A stretch of 64,000 nt of DNA from Batkoa obscura (GCA_030770535.1 JASVEC010000004.1:1178001-1242000); one strand, 5' to 3'. Shown: positions 21,333 through 34,347, counted from the first letter of the stretch. Numbers and translations: made by a program. Notes: generated by a model from the sequence alone, not told the origin.

Positions 21333-23083
21333 TTAAGATTTTGATAATTTATTTTTAAATGATAAATCCAATTTTTTTCTTTTTATAAGTTCATTAGTAT
21401 TTACTTTTAATGGTTTGGGCCATTTCCTTTCAATTTCTATCGATAGTGTCTGCTGTTTATATTCTTTTCTATCTACTTGTTTTATCTTTTCTTTTGTTAT
21501 TACATTATTATTTTTCTCTTTATTTATTATTGTTTTATCTCTCTTTTCTTCTTTTCCAGATATTGAAGATGTCTTTTCAGTTTTTGCTTCACTTTCTTCC
21601 AATTCAGAATCGGATAGTATTTCAACTACTTGATTTAATTCCCTATTTTTCTTCTCTTTCCCTTTATCCAACACTTCATTGTCATTTTCAGAAAGCAATT
21701 CGACCAAAGATACTTTCTTCATACTTTTCTCTAATTTTATACTTTCAGATAAACTAGAATCCTCCTCAGAAAATATTTCAACTACCAAGTTAGAACTTAT
21801 ATTTTCATTTGACTTCTCACTTACCAAAATATCTTTATTACTTTCTTTTTTCACAGATGTTTTCTTTGAACTTTGATTGAACTTTCTATTATCAGATAAC
21901 TTAGGATCCTCCTTAGAAAGTATTTTAATCACAGAAACCGAACCTATACTTTCATTTGACTTTTCATTTTTCAATTCTTTTTTATTCTTTAAATCCTCCA
22001 AAATAACTTTCATAGGATGTGGTGGAGCATTACGGTTTGGTGGTATTAACTTTGGTATTTCTTTTGGTATTTTATTTTCATTTTTATTATATTGATTTAT
22101 AACTTTTTCTTTTTCATTTTTATTGCCTTTTTGTCCCTTTTTTTCTACCTTATCTTTATCTTTATCTTCTAAATTGTTTCTATTTTCTATCTTATCCTTA
22201 TCTCCATTTTCCAAACAAATGACTTTTTCCTTATTCCCCTCTAGCTCACCACTATCTATATTATTATTCTCATCCCCTCTACTTCTTTTAAGTGATAATA
22301 AACTTTTTAACTTATTTTTCTTTTCATTATTTTCAGTAGTATTTAAATCACTTCTATTCACTCCATTATTCTTTTGAATTAGAATTTCCTCACTAATAGT
22401 AATTTCTCCATTTGCATATTTTTTTGTAAATTCCATGGCTTTTTTATCGAATATATAGCGTTCTCTTTTATATTCATTAGCCTAGAAAAAGAATTCAATG
22501 ATTATTAATTTAGTATAATTTATGTCAGGATGAAGATAATATTTTACAGCTTCTATACTCAATGGGTCATCTGGATTCGGATTTCTTAATAAAGAATAAA
22601 TTGTCATTAAAGTTGATTGTATATTACTTGCTGAAGACCAAGTACCCTAATTTAAAATATATTACATTAATACACAATTCCAAAAAAGAAAAACTAATAA
22701 TATTTTAATAATGTTCTTTACATTAGGTACACTCTTTAATAAATCCAAACAAATTCGTCCTTTATCATCAATGTTAGGATGATAAATAAATGTTTTAAAT
22801 TGAACTTTAGGTGGTTCAAATGGGTAATTTTTACTCAATAACAATTGTAATAAGAAATGACCAGTTTCATAGGGGGTATCGGGGGGTCCTTGCATCCCTT
22901 AATGTTGAATGTTATATTAATAAATTGTATTTGATGATGAATAGGAGAGTAAAGAGATAAACAATACTTACTTATTTCAAATTCTTCAATAGAATCATCC
23001 TTAGGCCATGCTTGTATATAACTTGGTAACTGACTTAAATTTCGTATTTCTTTTAATATTCTAGATTTATAAACTCCACTCAT
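21333..23083 (-). CDS. UBE2T-like ubiquitin-conjugating enzyme with long charged tail
   Basis: E2 enzyme; in animals UBE2T works with FANCL to monoubiquitinate FANCD2/FANCI. Four exons (22972-23083, 22722-22897, 22548-22646, 21333-22481) give 511 residues. The UBC fold is about residues 1-150: [63 protein letters not shown] with the active-site Cys, and [20 protein letters not shown]. The PNPDDPL segment and overall spacing match UBE2T. The third intron starts inside what looks like coding sequence (GTAAAATATT at 22547); splicing there gives exactly the UBE2T spacing. The remaining 360 residues are K/E/N/S-rich and probably disordered, far longer than the human tail (about 45). Repeated motifs such as [12 protein letters not shown] resemble SUMO-interaction motifs, which is my inference. 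Confidence 0.87.
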
Positions 23084-23314
23084 TTGATAAAAAAATAGAA
23101 AAATAAAAAAAATAAAAATTGTAATTTGAGTAATAAACTATAAATAGTCAGTAAAACAAAGAATAAAAATAATGCTTAATTTTTGAATTCATGTCATTCA
23201 AAAATTGAATAAACTTGAATTCTATCAATTGAATTTTAGATTAAAAATTTATTAAAAACTACATATTATTTATTACTTATTATTATAAAATCACATTCAA
23301 TAAAAAAACAACTC

Positions 23315-24733
23315 TTAATCTTGATTATACCCACTAGTTAACAATTGGGCCAATTTAGAAATCTCTTCTCTTGATTGGGCCGCTAAGGAGGCACCAACAT
23401 CGACCAAATAATTTAAATTTTTGGGATCTACATTATCAATCTCACCATACTTAGCTGGAAGCACAGGTTGAACTCGAAAATAATGTTTTGGTGGTACTAA
23501 ATTTCTCAATTGATAATCCACTGTATTTACTGAAGAAGACAGCATAATAGATGGAAAATATAAAGCCCAATTAACCGAACCCCAATCTTTAATAGCTTCA
23601 TGATTTAAGCCTAAACTCGACTCACCACAACCTAAAGAAACTAATACTGTTTTCTCTGGATCAGCATCATAGTTTTTATAAGCTTCAGCTAAACCACATA
23701 ACGCTGGTGAATTTGCCGTTAATGCTCCATCTACAAAGGAACGATAACCATATTCTTTTGGACTATCATAACCTTCCACTTTATGAGGTTGAAAATAGGT
23801 AGGGGCAGAAGTGGTAGCATTTAATACATCAATTAAATCATAATTTCGATTAATATTATCTTGATCATTTAAATGGGAGGTTTTAAAAAAATAAGGTTTG
23901 CCTTCTCTATAAATTAAAAAATAATTAATATTTTAGTGCAATTTAAAATGAAGATTTAGAAATAAAATTTACCTAACATCAAATGTAGGTATTAACATAT
24001 TCGATAATAAATCTGACATTTTTAAATCTCCTAAGGTTTCTTTAAATATTTTTGTTTTATGAGTAGTATCATATTGGGCAGTTCTTAATCCAGCTAAGGT
24101 AGATATTCTACGATAAATGGAACTTTTAAATATTGTAGATGATTTATTAAGATATAAATCAATTCCATCTCTAGCTGTAAACTAATAATTAATTTTAATT
24201 ATTATATTCTATAAAAAAAGAAGCTAGAATCTAATTTTTACCTTACTCTCTTTACTCCCTTGTTCTTTAGGTACCGATAACATGACAGCCAATATAGCAC
24301 CTGTTGAGGTACCACAAATAAGATCAAAAAGCTCATGAATCGGTTTTTTAGCTTCCACTTCCAATTGATTTAAAATCGAAGCAGGAATAATACCTTTAAC
24401 ACCACCTCCATCAATAGCTAATATTCTAAATGGTCTATTACCCCTTTTTGAAGGTTCTTTTTTTAATTGAATAAATCCAACTTGTTGATTTAATGGAAAA
24501 TAAATTTGAGGTTCACTTACAGTATGTGTACGTGTTTTATTCTTTCTTTTAAATCCATCAGTAATAAGTTTACTAAGTTTGATACTACCCACTTTACTAT
24601 AACTATCAATTGGGGCTAACTCTTTTTCTATAAAATTATCTACAAAATCTTCTTGGGATAGTTTTTGTTTAATTAATAAAGAATTTAGACTACTTGTATG
24701 ATTATGACCTTTTTTATGCGTTTCTGAAAGCAT
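23315..24733 (-). CDS. Patatin-like phospholipase
   Basis: Predicted acyl hydrolase with a Ser-Asp catalytic dyad, releasing fatty acids from membrane or storage lipids. Three exons (24242-24733, 23973-24181, 23315-23906) give 430 residues. After about 100 non-conserved residues the patatin domain starts FRILAIDGGGVKGIIPASIL (oxyanion DGGGxKG), has the nucleophile elbow LICGTSTGAILAVML (GxSxG) and the catalytic Asp in FVDGALTANSPALCGLAEA, with VLVSLGCGESS following. No transmembrane segment or signal peptide is evident, so it is probably cytosolic or peripheral. It resembles plant-patatin/iPLA2-type enzymes rather than the SDP1/TGL triacylglycerol lipases. The substrate is unknown. Confidence 0.9.
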
Positions 24734-25640
24734 TGAATTACTGTTAATTACTATTAATTATTAGTGAAAAATTAATATTTGAATTATTATTTTTATTATA
24801 TTATTTTTTAGTAAGTTAAAAATATAAGTGGCACTATTTATAGTCTTCTTATTTATTTAATGGGTTTTAATCATAATTACTAGTCATAGTAATAGTCATT
24901 AATCAAAAATTATTACTCATAAATAAATAAAACAAAACAACCATGTTACTTTAAGGAGAAACTCCTATTGGTTTATGTTTTATTTAGTAATTAGATTTAT
25001 GGAGAATTTTATAAAATTCAAATTCAACTTGTTTAATCAAAGTTAACTTGAATTGGGGCTTTAACTTCAAATAAATTATAAATTCACTTTATTCGGTTTA
25101 TTTACCTTTGTTTTTCTTTGTTATTATCTTTTTATCCGAAAGTCTTATGAGAATAGATTTAATTTAATTGTAATGAATTATAAATTCAATTTTATTGATT
25201 TTATTCCATTCAAAAAGCCCCTTAATGACCCTTAAAACTGGATCATCAGTTTTTAGTTATTTAAGTTCAAATAATTATATTTAACCTTTCATTTAAGAAC
25301 TTTATTTTTATTAAATTGGTGAAAAATAGAGCCATTGCACTGTAAAACAAATTCATTATATAAATAAATAATTTTAAAAATTAGCGTAAATAATCTTACA
25401 TGGAAGTTTAATTACTTACAAAAGTGTTACATTTCAACATTTAATTAAGAACAAATTATGAAATTAAATAAACTAAAATTCAAACAAATCAAAAACAAAA
25501 CTGAAAATCTTCAATTTCCACATCTACAATTAATATGTTATTATTAATATTTAATATTTCAAAAAAAACAATGAATAAAACCCTCGATCACAATAACTCC
25601 TTCACCCCCTTAAAAGAAATCATCAAACAAATTTTAAAAT
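24734..25640. other. Spacer between patatin gene and SEC8
   Basis: About 900 bp. A TATTTATA (TATAAATA on minus) at 24835-24842 lies about 100 bp before the patatin ATG and could serve its promoter. Otherwise AT-rich with no recognisable gene. Confidence 0.4.
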
Positions 25641-26346
25641 CTATTGGTCTTCTTGAGCAATCAATTGATATAATTCCATCAATTGTTTATGATAAGATTG
25701 TAAAATAAGTTCTGTAACTTCAGTATCTGGTTCATTTGAACTTTCAAATAATAAAGTTTCCAAAGTTAAATCTAATAATGCTTTATATTCCGGTTGGGTA
25801 AAAATTTGTTCTAAATTTTGTGCTCTTTGGGAAAACGTCTAATAATGATAATAATTAATAATTAATAAAGTTTTAATTAATAGTTATTCAATTAATAAAT
25901 TATATAATTATAATTATAATTATAATTATACTCAATTAAAACAATATTAACTTACCTCTAAATCCAAATCATATAAAGAATAAAAATCTTTAGCAATATT
26001 TAGTCCTAGATCATTATTAAATCCCATATTCGTTAAATTTTGTTGTAATGCTGAGATATTTAATTCCATCTTTTCTAATCCACGTGTGGACATTTTACGT
26101 ATATTTTGAACATTATCAATTGATATTAATACTCGAGACATAAATGTAGGTAAACGATCAAATATAAAACTAATTAAATATTATTAATATTATTATAATA
26201 TAACATATTATATTATGACTTACTTTAAATCATCTTCTGTTAATAATTTTCTTAAATTTTCTTCATAAATGGCTAAATCTGAATTAAGTGTTGTTACATA
26301 AGAATCCGGTGTAACTATTTGATCATAATTTAAATAATACGTTCCC

Positions 26347-26389
<43 letters not shown>

Positions 26390-29300
26390 GGAATATTAAA
26401 TTATAACAAATTACCTCTCTAACAGCCAAATCTAAATAATACATAGTATGACAACGAAATTCAACTCTTAATGTAAACAAACAAAGATCCGATAATTTAT
26501 TAAATTTATTTAATATTTTATCTAAATGACTATAAAAAATAAAATATTAATCATTGTAATATAAATATTAAATAACTAACTTACTTTGTATATTCAGCCA
26601 TTGAACGAATAGTTGATGGACCTTTAGAAATCTAAATAAACAAAACATTATAAATATTTCATAAATATTTGTTTTTAAAATTTAATTTACTTCTGAAAGT
26701 GAAATTGATTTAATAGATTTATTATCATCTAATGTTGGAGTTTGTTTATTATTTTCTTCATTATTTTCATTTTGTTTGTTATTTTCTTTATTTCCAATAA
26801 CTTCATCAACTTCAGATACAAACCATTTCTATATATTATAAAATAAAATATTAATATTGAAAATTTAATATGATTTTATCTATTGAAATAATACTTACCA
26901 AAGAATGAGACAATGTAGCTAATAAAGATAGTTTTTTAATATCGAATAATAATTCCGATGTATGTAATGATTTTTTCAATTTAAAATTCAGTTCAATTTC
27001 CGTTTCCTAAAATAAAATAATTTCATTAATTAATCAATTTGTTATTATTATTATTAAATCATCATTTAAAATAAATAAATTAGTTACTTTTTTATCAATT
27101 TTTTCTAATAATTCAGGATCAATATTATTTCTTTTGAAATTTTTTTTATCATTTAATTCCGATGACATAGCTTGTTTAGCTTTTTGTAATAAAACTTGAC
27201 TAAAACCAAATCGTTGATTTAATTTTTGAATATAAGGATGGGATGAAAATAAAGTAACTAATTCTTTAGATTGTGCCCAAGTAGAACTTAATATTGTTCC
27301 ACTAGCATGATGATCTTCATCCGATTGATTGATATTACTCATAACAGCATCTATATTTTATAAAAAAATTAATCAATTAACTACTAATATTTATGATTTT
27401 TAAAATAAATTAAATAGAGTAGTACTTACTTTTAAAACAAGAATGACATTTTTCATAAAATGCTTCTAATACATTTTCAATAATTTTAATATATTCTTCT
27501 CTTTGGAATGGTAATAATTTTAAGGTAGTACATAAATTTTTAACTAAAGATAATAATTCACCAACACACTAATTAATTATTAATATAAATAAATACAATT
27601 AATATAATTAATGATTAGTTAATATTAATTTACATTTAATAATGGTTTTCCATAACTTGATGTATGTTTATAACCAATTTGAAAAGCATAAGTACCTAAA
27701 TAAAATATTAATTTATAACATAAATTAATTAATTAATTAATTAATTGATCATAAATATTTACCCGAAGTAGCCATAAATAAATGTTGTTGAGCTTTTAAT
27801 TCCATTTGAGGTAAAAAAGCGGATGAAAAAAATTCATGTAAAAAAGTTTCAAAATTCAAATAATCTTCATTCCTAAAATAATTATAATAAAATAAAATAA
27901 ATTAAGAATCTTATTTAAATTTTAGTAAAATAAATAATCACTTACTTGAAATGTAATAATTCTTGAGCTCTTTCAAAAAAACTAACAGTTAATGGAAATA
28001 AAATGGAAATATTATAAATATCAGGTGATATTAATAATCGGTGTTCTGTTGCCAATTTGGATGATAATGAAAATTTATCCACAGCAATTGAAGCCAAATT
28101 AATATTTAAAGTGGAACTATGATTTTGATAATTATTAATATTATTAAATTGATTAGAATTTAATAAAAATTCCATATTAATATTTTCATTTTCTATCCCT
28201 GGAATTTGAAATTCATTATCATTGGATAAACTAAATAATTTTTTAGAATAATTGGAACCTGCTGATCGGGCTACTCGGGTTTCTACTTGACTATAATAAG
28301 ATAACAGACTACCACTTCGACTTAATTGATTTTGTTGGGTTTCTATTTTTGATAATTCACTTCCCGAATGAGTACTTAATCTTTTTTCAACACTTGTAAA
28401 AGATTCATTAACTTCATTATTACCTTTGAATGAATTTCCAACTTCACTAAATTTAAATAAAGGCTAATATTATTCATTTAGTATTATTAATTCTATTTTA
28501 GTTTTATAAAAATTACCTTTTTTAAATCTCTATTTAACCTTCCTCTTAATGCTTCATTAATTGAAGAAATAGCATCTGTTGCAGCAATATTTTGTAATTG
28601 TGGATCACTGATATAATCATACAAAAGAGATTTAATCTAATAAAATTATAAAATAATTAATTAATCAGAATTTTAAAAAATAAATTTACTTCACTTTGCA
28701 TCGAAGACCATACTTCTTTAAGATTATAATTAAATACTAAAAAAAAATTAAAATTAAAATTAAAATCAGAAACTTAATAATTATTAATAAATTATTGAAA
28801 TTTTACCTGAACTTTCTTTTGTTAACTTTAATCTTGATACCCTTTTATTAAGATTAGTAGGATTAGGAGATTTTGGTAATTCATTTGGGAAAGGAGATTT
28901 TAAAGTAGTATCTTTCTAAAAAGAAAAGAAAAAATCATTTATATTAATATTTAAATAGGATATATAAAATAATACTTACTGCAATATTTTGAATTAATAG
29001 CATAATAAATCGATGATTACCCAAAATCAATTCAAATTTTCTATAAAGTCTAGAAACAAATGCTGTAATAATTTCATTGGCAATAGGATTAATAGCACTT
29101 AATTGATATTCTAAATTTGAATTATTAATTTGAATTATTCTTATTTCAATTTATAAATATTAATTTACCATTTAATGAAAATTCTACTTTATTTCCCAAA
29201 TTAGAAGTATCTTCTTCTAATTCCAATAACATTGCTAAATCGGAAGTATTATCTTTATTTGATATTGAATTCAAATCATTTAATTTTTGGATAGCTAATA

Positions 29301-30343
29301 GAAAATCCCCTTTTTCTTTTCTTTCTTCAATTTCATTAATTGTTTTATCAACTAATTGATATAATTCAACGGGAACTCGAGATTTAATCATTTCAATTGC
29401 TTCTGGTAATTTTCCAATTAATTTTAAACAAACTACTATAGTTCTTAAAAAATTTAATGAATCTGCTTCAGGATCACTAGTTAAATCTTCTATTAACTTA
29501 ATTTGTTAGTTTATTAATTAATTAATTTATTATAATTTTAATTACTTCTAATTTGGTTGTATTTTCACTATTTTTATTGATATTATTGGTATCAACAGAT
29601 AATTTAAATTCATCATAATCATTATTTAAATAACTTGATATTAATTCTAAATAATGAATTAATAAATTTGATAATTAAAATAATATTAATATATTACCCT
29701 GAAATTTAGCTTTAGAACTAAAATAAATTAAAATTAAACAATAAACTTATAAATTATTATATAAAAATTACCTAAACATTAAAAGATTATCTAAATTAAA
29801 TAATAAAATTAATAAAAATAAAAATAAAAATAAAAAATAGAAATTACCAAACTCTTCATTCAAATGAATTTTTAAATAAACATGATTATGAATTTCTTCA
29901 ATTAAAGTTTCATGTAAAGTCTAATTAAATTTTAATTAACCTTAGAATTTAAAAAATAATCAACTAATAGTCCTCACATTTTTAATTTTAAATAAAGTTC
30001 TTCTTAATTCATCTGTCGCTTTAATAGGTTTTAATTCATCGGATTCAATTTCCGTCAATGTTTTTAATAACAAACGAATACCAGTAAGATAATATTTATC
30101 TCGAAATAAAGCTTCTAATTTTTCTAATACCTTTTTAATTTCATCTCTAAAAAGTTTAATATCAAATCTTATTCTTTTTATAATTATTATTAAAACTTAC
30201 AATTTATCTAAAATTCTTAGCATTTCTTTACATTGTTTAGCTTTAGACCATAATATATTTAAATCACTTCTTTGTTGTCCTAATATTTCTTTACATCGAT
30301 TCATTTCGGATTTTAATTGATGAACTAAAGATTGAGACTCTAA

Positions 30344-30376
<33 letters not shown>

Positions 30377-30958
30377 TATCAATTTAACTAATTTAAATCA
30401 CCTCCAATTTCGTTTTGTACTCCAGTAAAGATAGTGGTAGTTGAATTAAATTGATTATAATGTTCTATTGATTTAAAATAATAAATGGATAAATTATTAT
30501 GATAAAATAAATTATATCAAATTTACCATTAACTACTTCTTCCACTGCATTATTAAATTTATCTAATAAATTTTCAAACCCATTAAAATCTTTTCCTAAA
30601 GAACTAACATCAATTAAATCTAATGCCAATGGTACTGGATTAAACTGATAAAAAAAGATTATTAATTATCAATCATCATTTTCATAAATAATTCAAATTC
30701 AATACTTCTTCTGAAGCTAATAAAGGCCAATCTTTTTTAACTTGTTTTAATATCTCTAATAATTTTTAATTCTTAATTTTTAATATTAATATTAATAAAT
30801 CTTTTACCCTCTGCATTTTTTAATGAATTTTGATAGACATGATTGGATAGGGATATTCTTCGACTATGAATAGAGGCACTCGATCTTTGTAATCCAGAAG
30901 TAGTATTGATTCTTCTACTTGTCCTTGGTGGCGGTATAGGTCGATTTTCATTACTCAT
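25641..30958 (-). CDS. SEC8: Exocyst complex component Sec8 (EXOC4)
   Basis: Subunit of the exocyst, which tethers secretory vesicles to the plasma membrane. The gene is broken into more than 20 exons with short AT-rich introns. The first ones (30808-30958, 30706-30755, 30527-30644, 30402-30464, 30201-30339) join in phase and encode a Pro/Ser-rich start (MSNENRPIPPPRTSRRINTT), then FNPVPLALDLID and the N-terminal helices (LVHQLKSEMNRCKEILGQQR). The C-terminal part is diagnostic: MSRVLISIDNVQNIRKMSTR followed by LEKMELNISALQQNLTNMGF matches the LQQNLTN motif of EXOC4. The stop is at 25641-25643. Exon borders in the middle were not all fixed, so treat the span as the gene and not as a verified transcript. 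It acts in the same pathway as the Sso1-like syntaxin at 10900-12056. Confidence 0.85.
26347..26389. repeat. (ATT)n microsatellite in a SEC8 intron
   Basis: About 14 ATT units. On the coding strand it reads (AAT)n directly before the acceptor AATAATAG|GGAACG, so the repeat itself supplies the 3' splice-site context. Confidence 0.9.
30344..30376. repeat. (ATT)n microsatellite in a SEC8 intron
   Basis: Eleven ATT units. On the coding strand they precede the acceptor AATAATTTAG|AGTC. Read as coding they would give poly-Asn, but the frame and phase require an intron here. Confidence 0.85.
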
Positions 30959-31167
30959 TATTATATTAATAAAATAAAAATTTGAAAAAAAATAATAATA
31001 AAATTCAATTTCAGTGGCTTAAAATTTAAGTTTTATTTCATTGGTTTAAAATAGAACTTCAGTTAAAAATTAACCTATTGATGACTATTTTTTTAATAGA
31101 AATTCATAATTCGAATTTAATATATATTTATAAGGAATGTTCTATTTTTATTTATAATAATATTAAT

Positions 31168-32362
31168 TTAAAAGCCAGATGAAAAATCAGATGAAAAATC
31201 AGTAAGAGAAGAATCTGTTACATTATAGTTACATTGAATTTTACGTTTTCTATCAATAGTTTCTTCTTCAAAGATATCCACATCCTAATTAAATAAAATG
31301 TTATTATTTCAATTTAAATAATAATAATTATTATTATTACTACTTCTTCATTTTTTTCTTTAATTTTGTTATCTTTTAATTTTAATGTACCTAACTTTAA
31401 TCGAATTTTTAATGTTGGTGTATTCTCATTTTTATTATCACTGACTAATTTAGTTTTCTTGGATTTTTTAAGTAACTGTATTTCTTCTTGCACATTACTT
31501 AATTCTTTTTTTAAACTTTTTAATTCTAATCTTAATTCTTCTAATACTATATAATATTATATTAATACCCATATTCTATTTTAACTATTATTATTATCAC
31601 TACTATATATAATTACCATTAGTTTCCTTAATAAAAATATTAATAAGTTCATAAAAATTAAATAAATAAATTACTTCTCTAGGTGATGGTAATACAATAG
31701 CATTAATTTCTTCTTTTGATAAACCAAAACTAATAACTATAAGTAAATTAAAAGATAAAAATAAACATTTACTTTTTCTTATTTTCAGCTAATCGACGAA
31801 GTTTTTCTTCTTTTGATAATTTAGCTAACAAAAAGAAATAAATCAAACTATCAAAAATATAAAAAATATAAAAGAAACCTCCGGTATTAACAATAAACCC
31901 ATTTTTCCTTTTAATTTCAGGTCCAAATTTTTTAGCATTTCTTTTGTTAATTTCTAAGGGATCCACATGTAAATTAGCAAATTCTAAATTTAAAAAAATT
32001 ATACAATTAACTACTCCTCTAACAAAGACTTAATATCCTATTCCTTACCTGCTGTAGATTGTTGCCCCAATAATTTTTGAGTTTGTAAATTTAACTGGGC
32101 CACTGTTTTTCCCAATAAACATTGAGATTGAATAATTTTACTCCAACTGCCAATACCAAATTTCATCAAAGCTAACCTTAATATATCCACTTCTTTCTGT
32201 GTCCAACCTGAATTCTAGTCAACTATTATTCTTTTTTAAAATATAAAACATTGAAATTCTACCTGGTGATAAAGTACAATTCCATAAACTTAACGAATCA
32301 TTAGATCTTAATACATTTCTTTCTCCTACTGGCATATGTTGAGGTTTATCATCCGAACTCAT
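31168..32362 (-). CDS. SANT/Myb-like domain protein with a microexon
   Basis: Eight exons (32263-32362, 32049-32207, 31879-31983, 31773-31824, 31675-31729, 31617-31626, 31344-31546, 31168-31284) join in continuous phase to 266 residues. Exon six is only 10 nt. Residues about 33-90 form a Myb/SANT helix bundle with spaced tryptophans (SPGWTQKEVDILRLALMKFG then IGSWSKIIQS). It is followed by a conserved-looking block KTVAQLNLQTQKLLGQQSTA and HVDPLEINKRNAKKFG. A C-terminal coiled-coil-like K/E/L-rich part and a Ser/Asp/Phe tail (TDFSSDFSSGF) end it. I recall similar GKTVAQLN-type SANT proteins in protists and basal fungi but know no function. A chromatin or DNA-binding role is inference. Confidence 0.75.
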
Positions 32363-32421
32363 TTTTTGTAATAATTATTAATTAGAAACTAAAAATTAGT
32401 ATTTTGATTTATTTAACACGC

Positions 32422-32429
32422 CTTTTATA
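32422..32429 (-). promoter_or_regulatory. TATA-like box of the SANT gene
   Basis: TATAAAAG on minus, 60 bp before the ATG at 32362. Confidence 0.45.
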
Positions 32430-32980
32430 CTCTCCTTTAAAGTTCATTATTTTTAACAGCCAATCAGATTTTAAGTAGAGCTTTTATTCAGACGCGTATT
32501 TTGATCTATTTGTTAAATTTAATTCGTTTATTTAAAGTACTGGTTTTTCTCATTTTTTAATTTCAGTAAAGTTTTTTACTATTTAAAATCAATTGTTAAT
32601 TATTTTAACTTAATATTATAATGTTAAAAACACTTTAGTTTATAAAGATCAAATTTATTATTTATTTTTATAATATCTATAAGAATATTTCATAAATAAT
32701 TAGGATTTGAAATTCAAATGATATTAGCAATCTAGTAACTACTATTTAGAATAAGTAAAACAATAGTATCAAAGCTATTAAATTGTTGGTAAAATAAATG
32801 GCACAAGTTTATTTAGCCTATTATAATAGTAAATGCTAGATTCTATTAAGCAATAAATCGGTTGATAGAACATAGTTGCATTTATACTATACAATTAACG
32901 ACAAAATCAATATCTCAAAAATAGAGTATTTAAATAACAACTTTAAAAACAAAATCATTTATTACAAAAAAAATAGCAAA
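32430..32980. other. Spacer between the SANT gene and the RING gene
   Basis: About 550 bp, AT-rich. No gene, repeat or RNA structure recognised. It contains the 3' flank of the RING gene. Confidence 0.4.
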
Positions 32981-34347
32981 CTAAACAAGGATAAGTTCAT
33001 AGCGACATTGAGGACAAGTTTGATTTCTAGGTAGCCATTGGTCAATACATTCAAGATGGTAATGATGATTACAAGCTACTTTTCTTAATACATCCCCGTC
33101 ATTATATTCAATTAAACAAATAGAACAAAAAGCATCCATTTTATTCATTCTTAAAATAGGTAAACAGGTACATTCTTTTTCAATATTAGGGTTCATTTTT
33201 AGTTTAGTAGATTTACTAACAAATAGATTATAAGTTATTAAACGTTGTAATTTACATACAATAACTTTGAATTTACATTGGAATTTATGAAGTAAATTCC
33301 AACTTGGATTTAATCTATTATTAGAATTATCATAAAAATGCTCCATTTCAGTAGCTGTTGAAATTGTTTGATCATATATGTATTTTGGTATTGTATTAAT
33401 TAAACTACGAATATTTTTCGATTGTTGTTTGACTTTATGAAGTTGAGTAACTAATGGACTACGTACTAATAGCCATCGTTTTAAAAAATAACTAGAAAGG
33501 GAAAGGATACTCATGAGATATCTTATAGTTAATAAACAACTGATAAAATAAACTAAGGTTAAAGCAATAGGTTTACAATCCGTTGGAAATAGTAGTATAT
33601 AATGAGCACTTAAAAACAAAATGAAACAAAAGGTATTTAACAATAAATACAATCTATTAAAAAAAAAGAATTAATTAGCCTAATTTTTTGAAAATTATTA
33701 ATTTATTAATAAATTACGTTTTTAACCTTGAAAAATAGAATCCAGTTAATCGAGTTAGATTTTTTTTGTTGAATGTATACATTAACATCACTGGTAAATA
33801 TACTATAATCCATAACAAATGAATTAATATAAAATGAGTTTCTGCTGAATCACATGGTGAACTCCAATATAATATTAATACTACAATTGACCCAAGAAGC
33901 TTAACTAATGTTAATTAATTGAATATTATAATTTAATTTATTGAATACCTGAAGTAATAATATAATCGCTTTTAATAATAATGTTTTTGATTGAAATAAT
34001 AATTTCAAATTATTAAATAGTATTTTACAATTGATTATATTATAATTAAAATTAAATTCTAAATTTGAATTTCTTGTATAATCATTTGAATACGATAAAT
34101 GAGTGGATATTATAGCTGTATCTAAATTATATACTATTTGATGACAATTATTATCTCCGTTATTTTGTACTACATTTATGCTGCATTCATGACTATAATG
34201 ACTAGGTTGATATGATTGACATTCATTAATCTCAATAAAAGAATTTTGAGTTTGAGTCGATAATTCGTAGAATTTATTTTTCCCGTTTATTTTATTAGTT
34301 AAATTGATATCTGATGAATCAGTATAAAAACTTGGATTGACGTTCAT
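32981..34347 (-). CDS. Multi-pass membrane RING-H2 E3 ubiquitin ligase
   Basis: Three exons (33949-34347, 33727-33899, 32981-33653) give 414 residues. A hydrophilic N-terminus of about 105 residues is followed by about four membrane segments: one at the end of exon 1 (LLLKAIILLLQLLGSIVVLI), then HFILIHLLWIIVYLPVMLMY, LLLNTFCFILFLSAHYILLF and ALTLVYFISCLLTIRYLM. The C-terminus carries a complete C3H2C3 RING: FCSICLIEYNDGDVLRKVAC, NHHYHLECIDQWL, CPQCR. It is probably a membrane-anchored ligase of the secretory or vacuolar system; the substrate is unknown. It shares layout and intron positions with the gene at 35741-37335. Confidence 0.82.

Noticed and set aside
22501-22547. Extension of E2 exon 3 through [12 protein letters not shown]
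   Set aside because: It runs into an in-frame TAG with no GT donor; splicing at GTAAAATATT (22547) restores UBE2T spacing.
30344-30376. Poly-asparagine tract in SEC8
   Set aside because: The AAT repeat reads as Asn in one frame, but exon phase (GGAG|GTGATT ... TTTAG|AGTC) puts it inside an intron.
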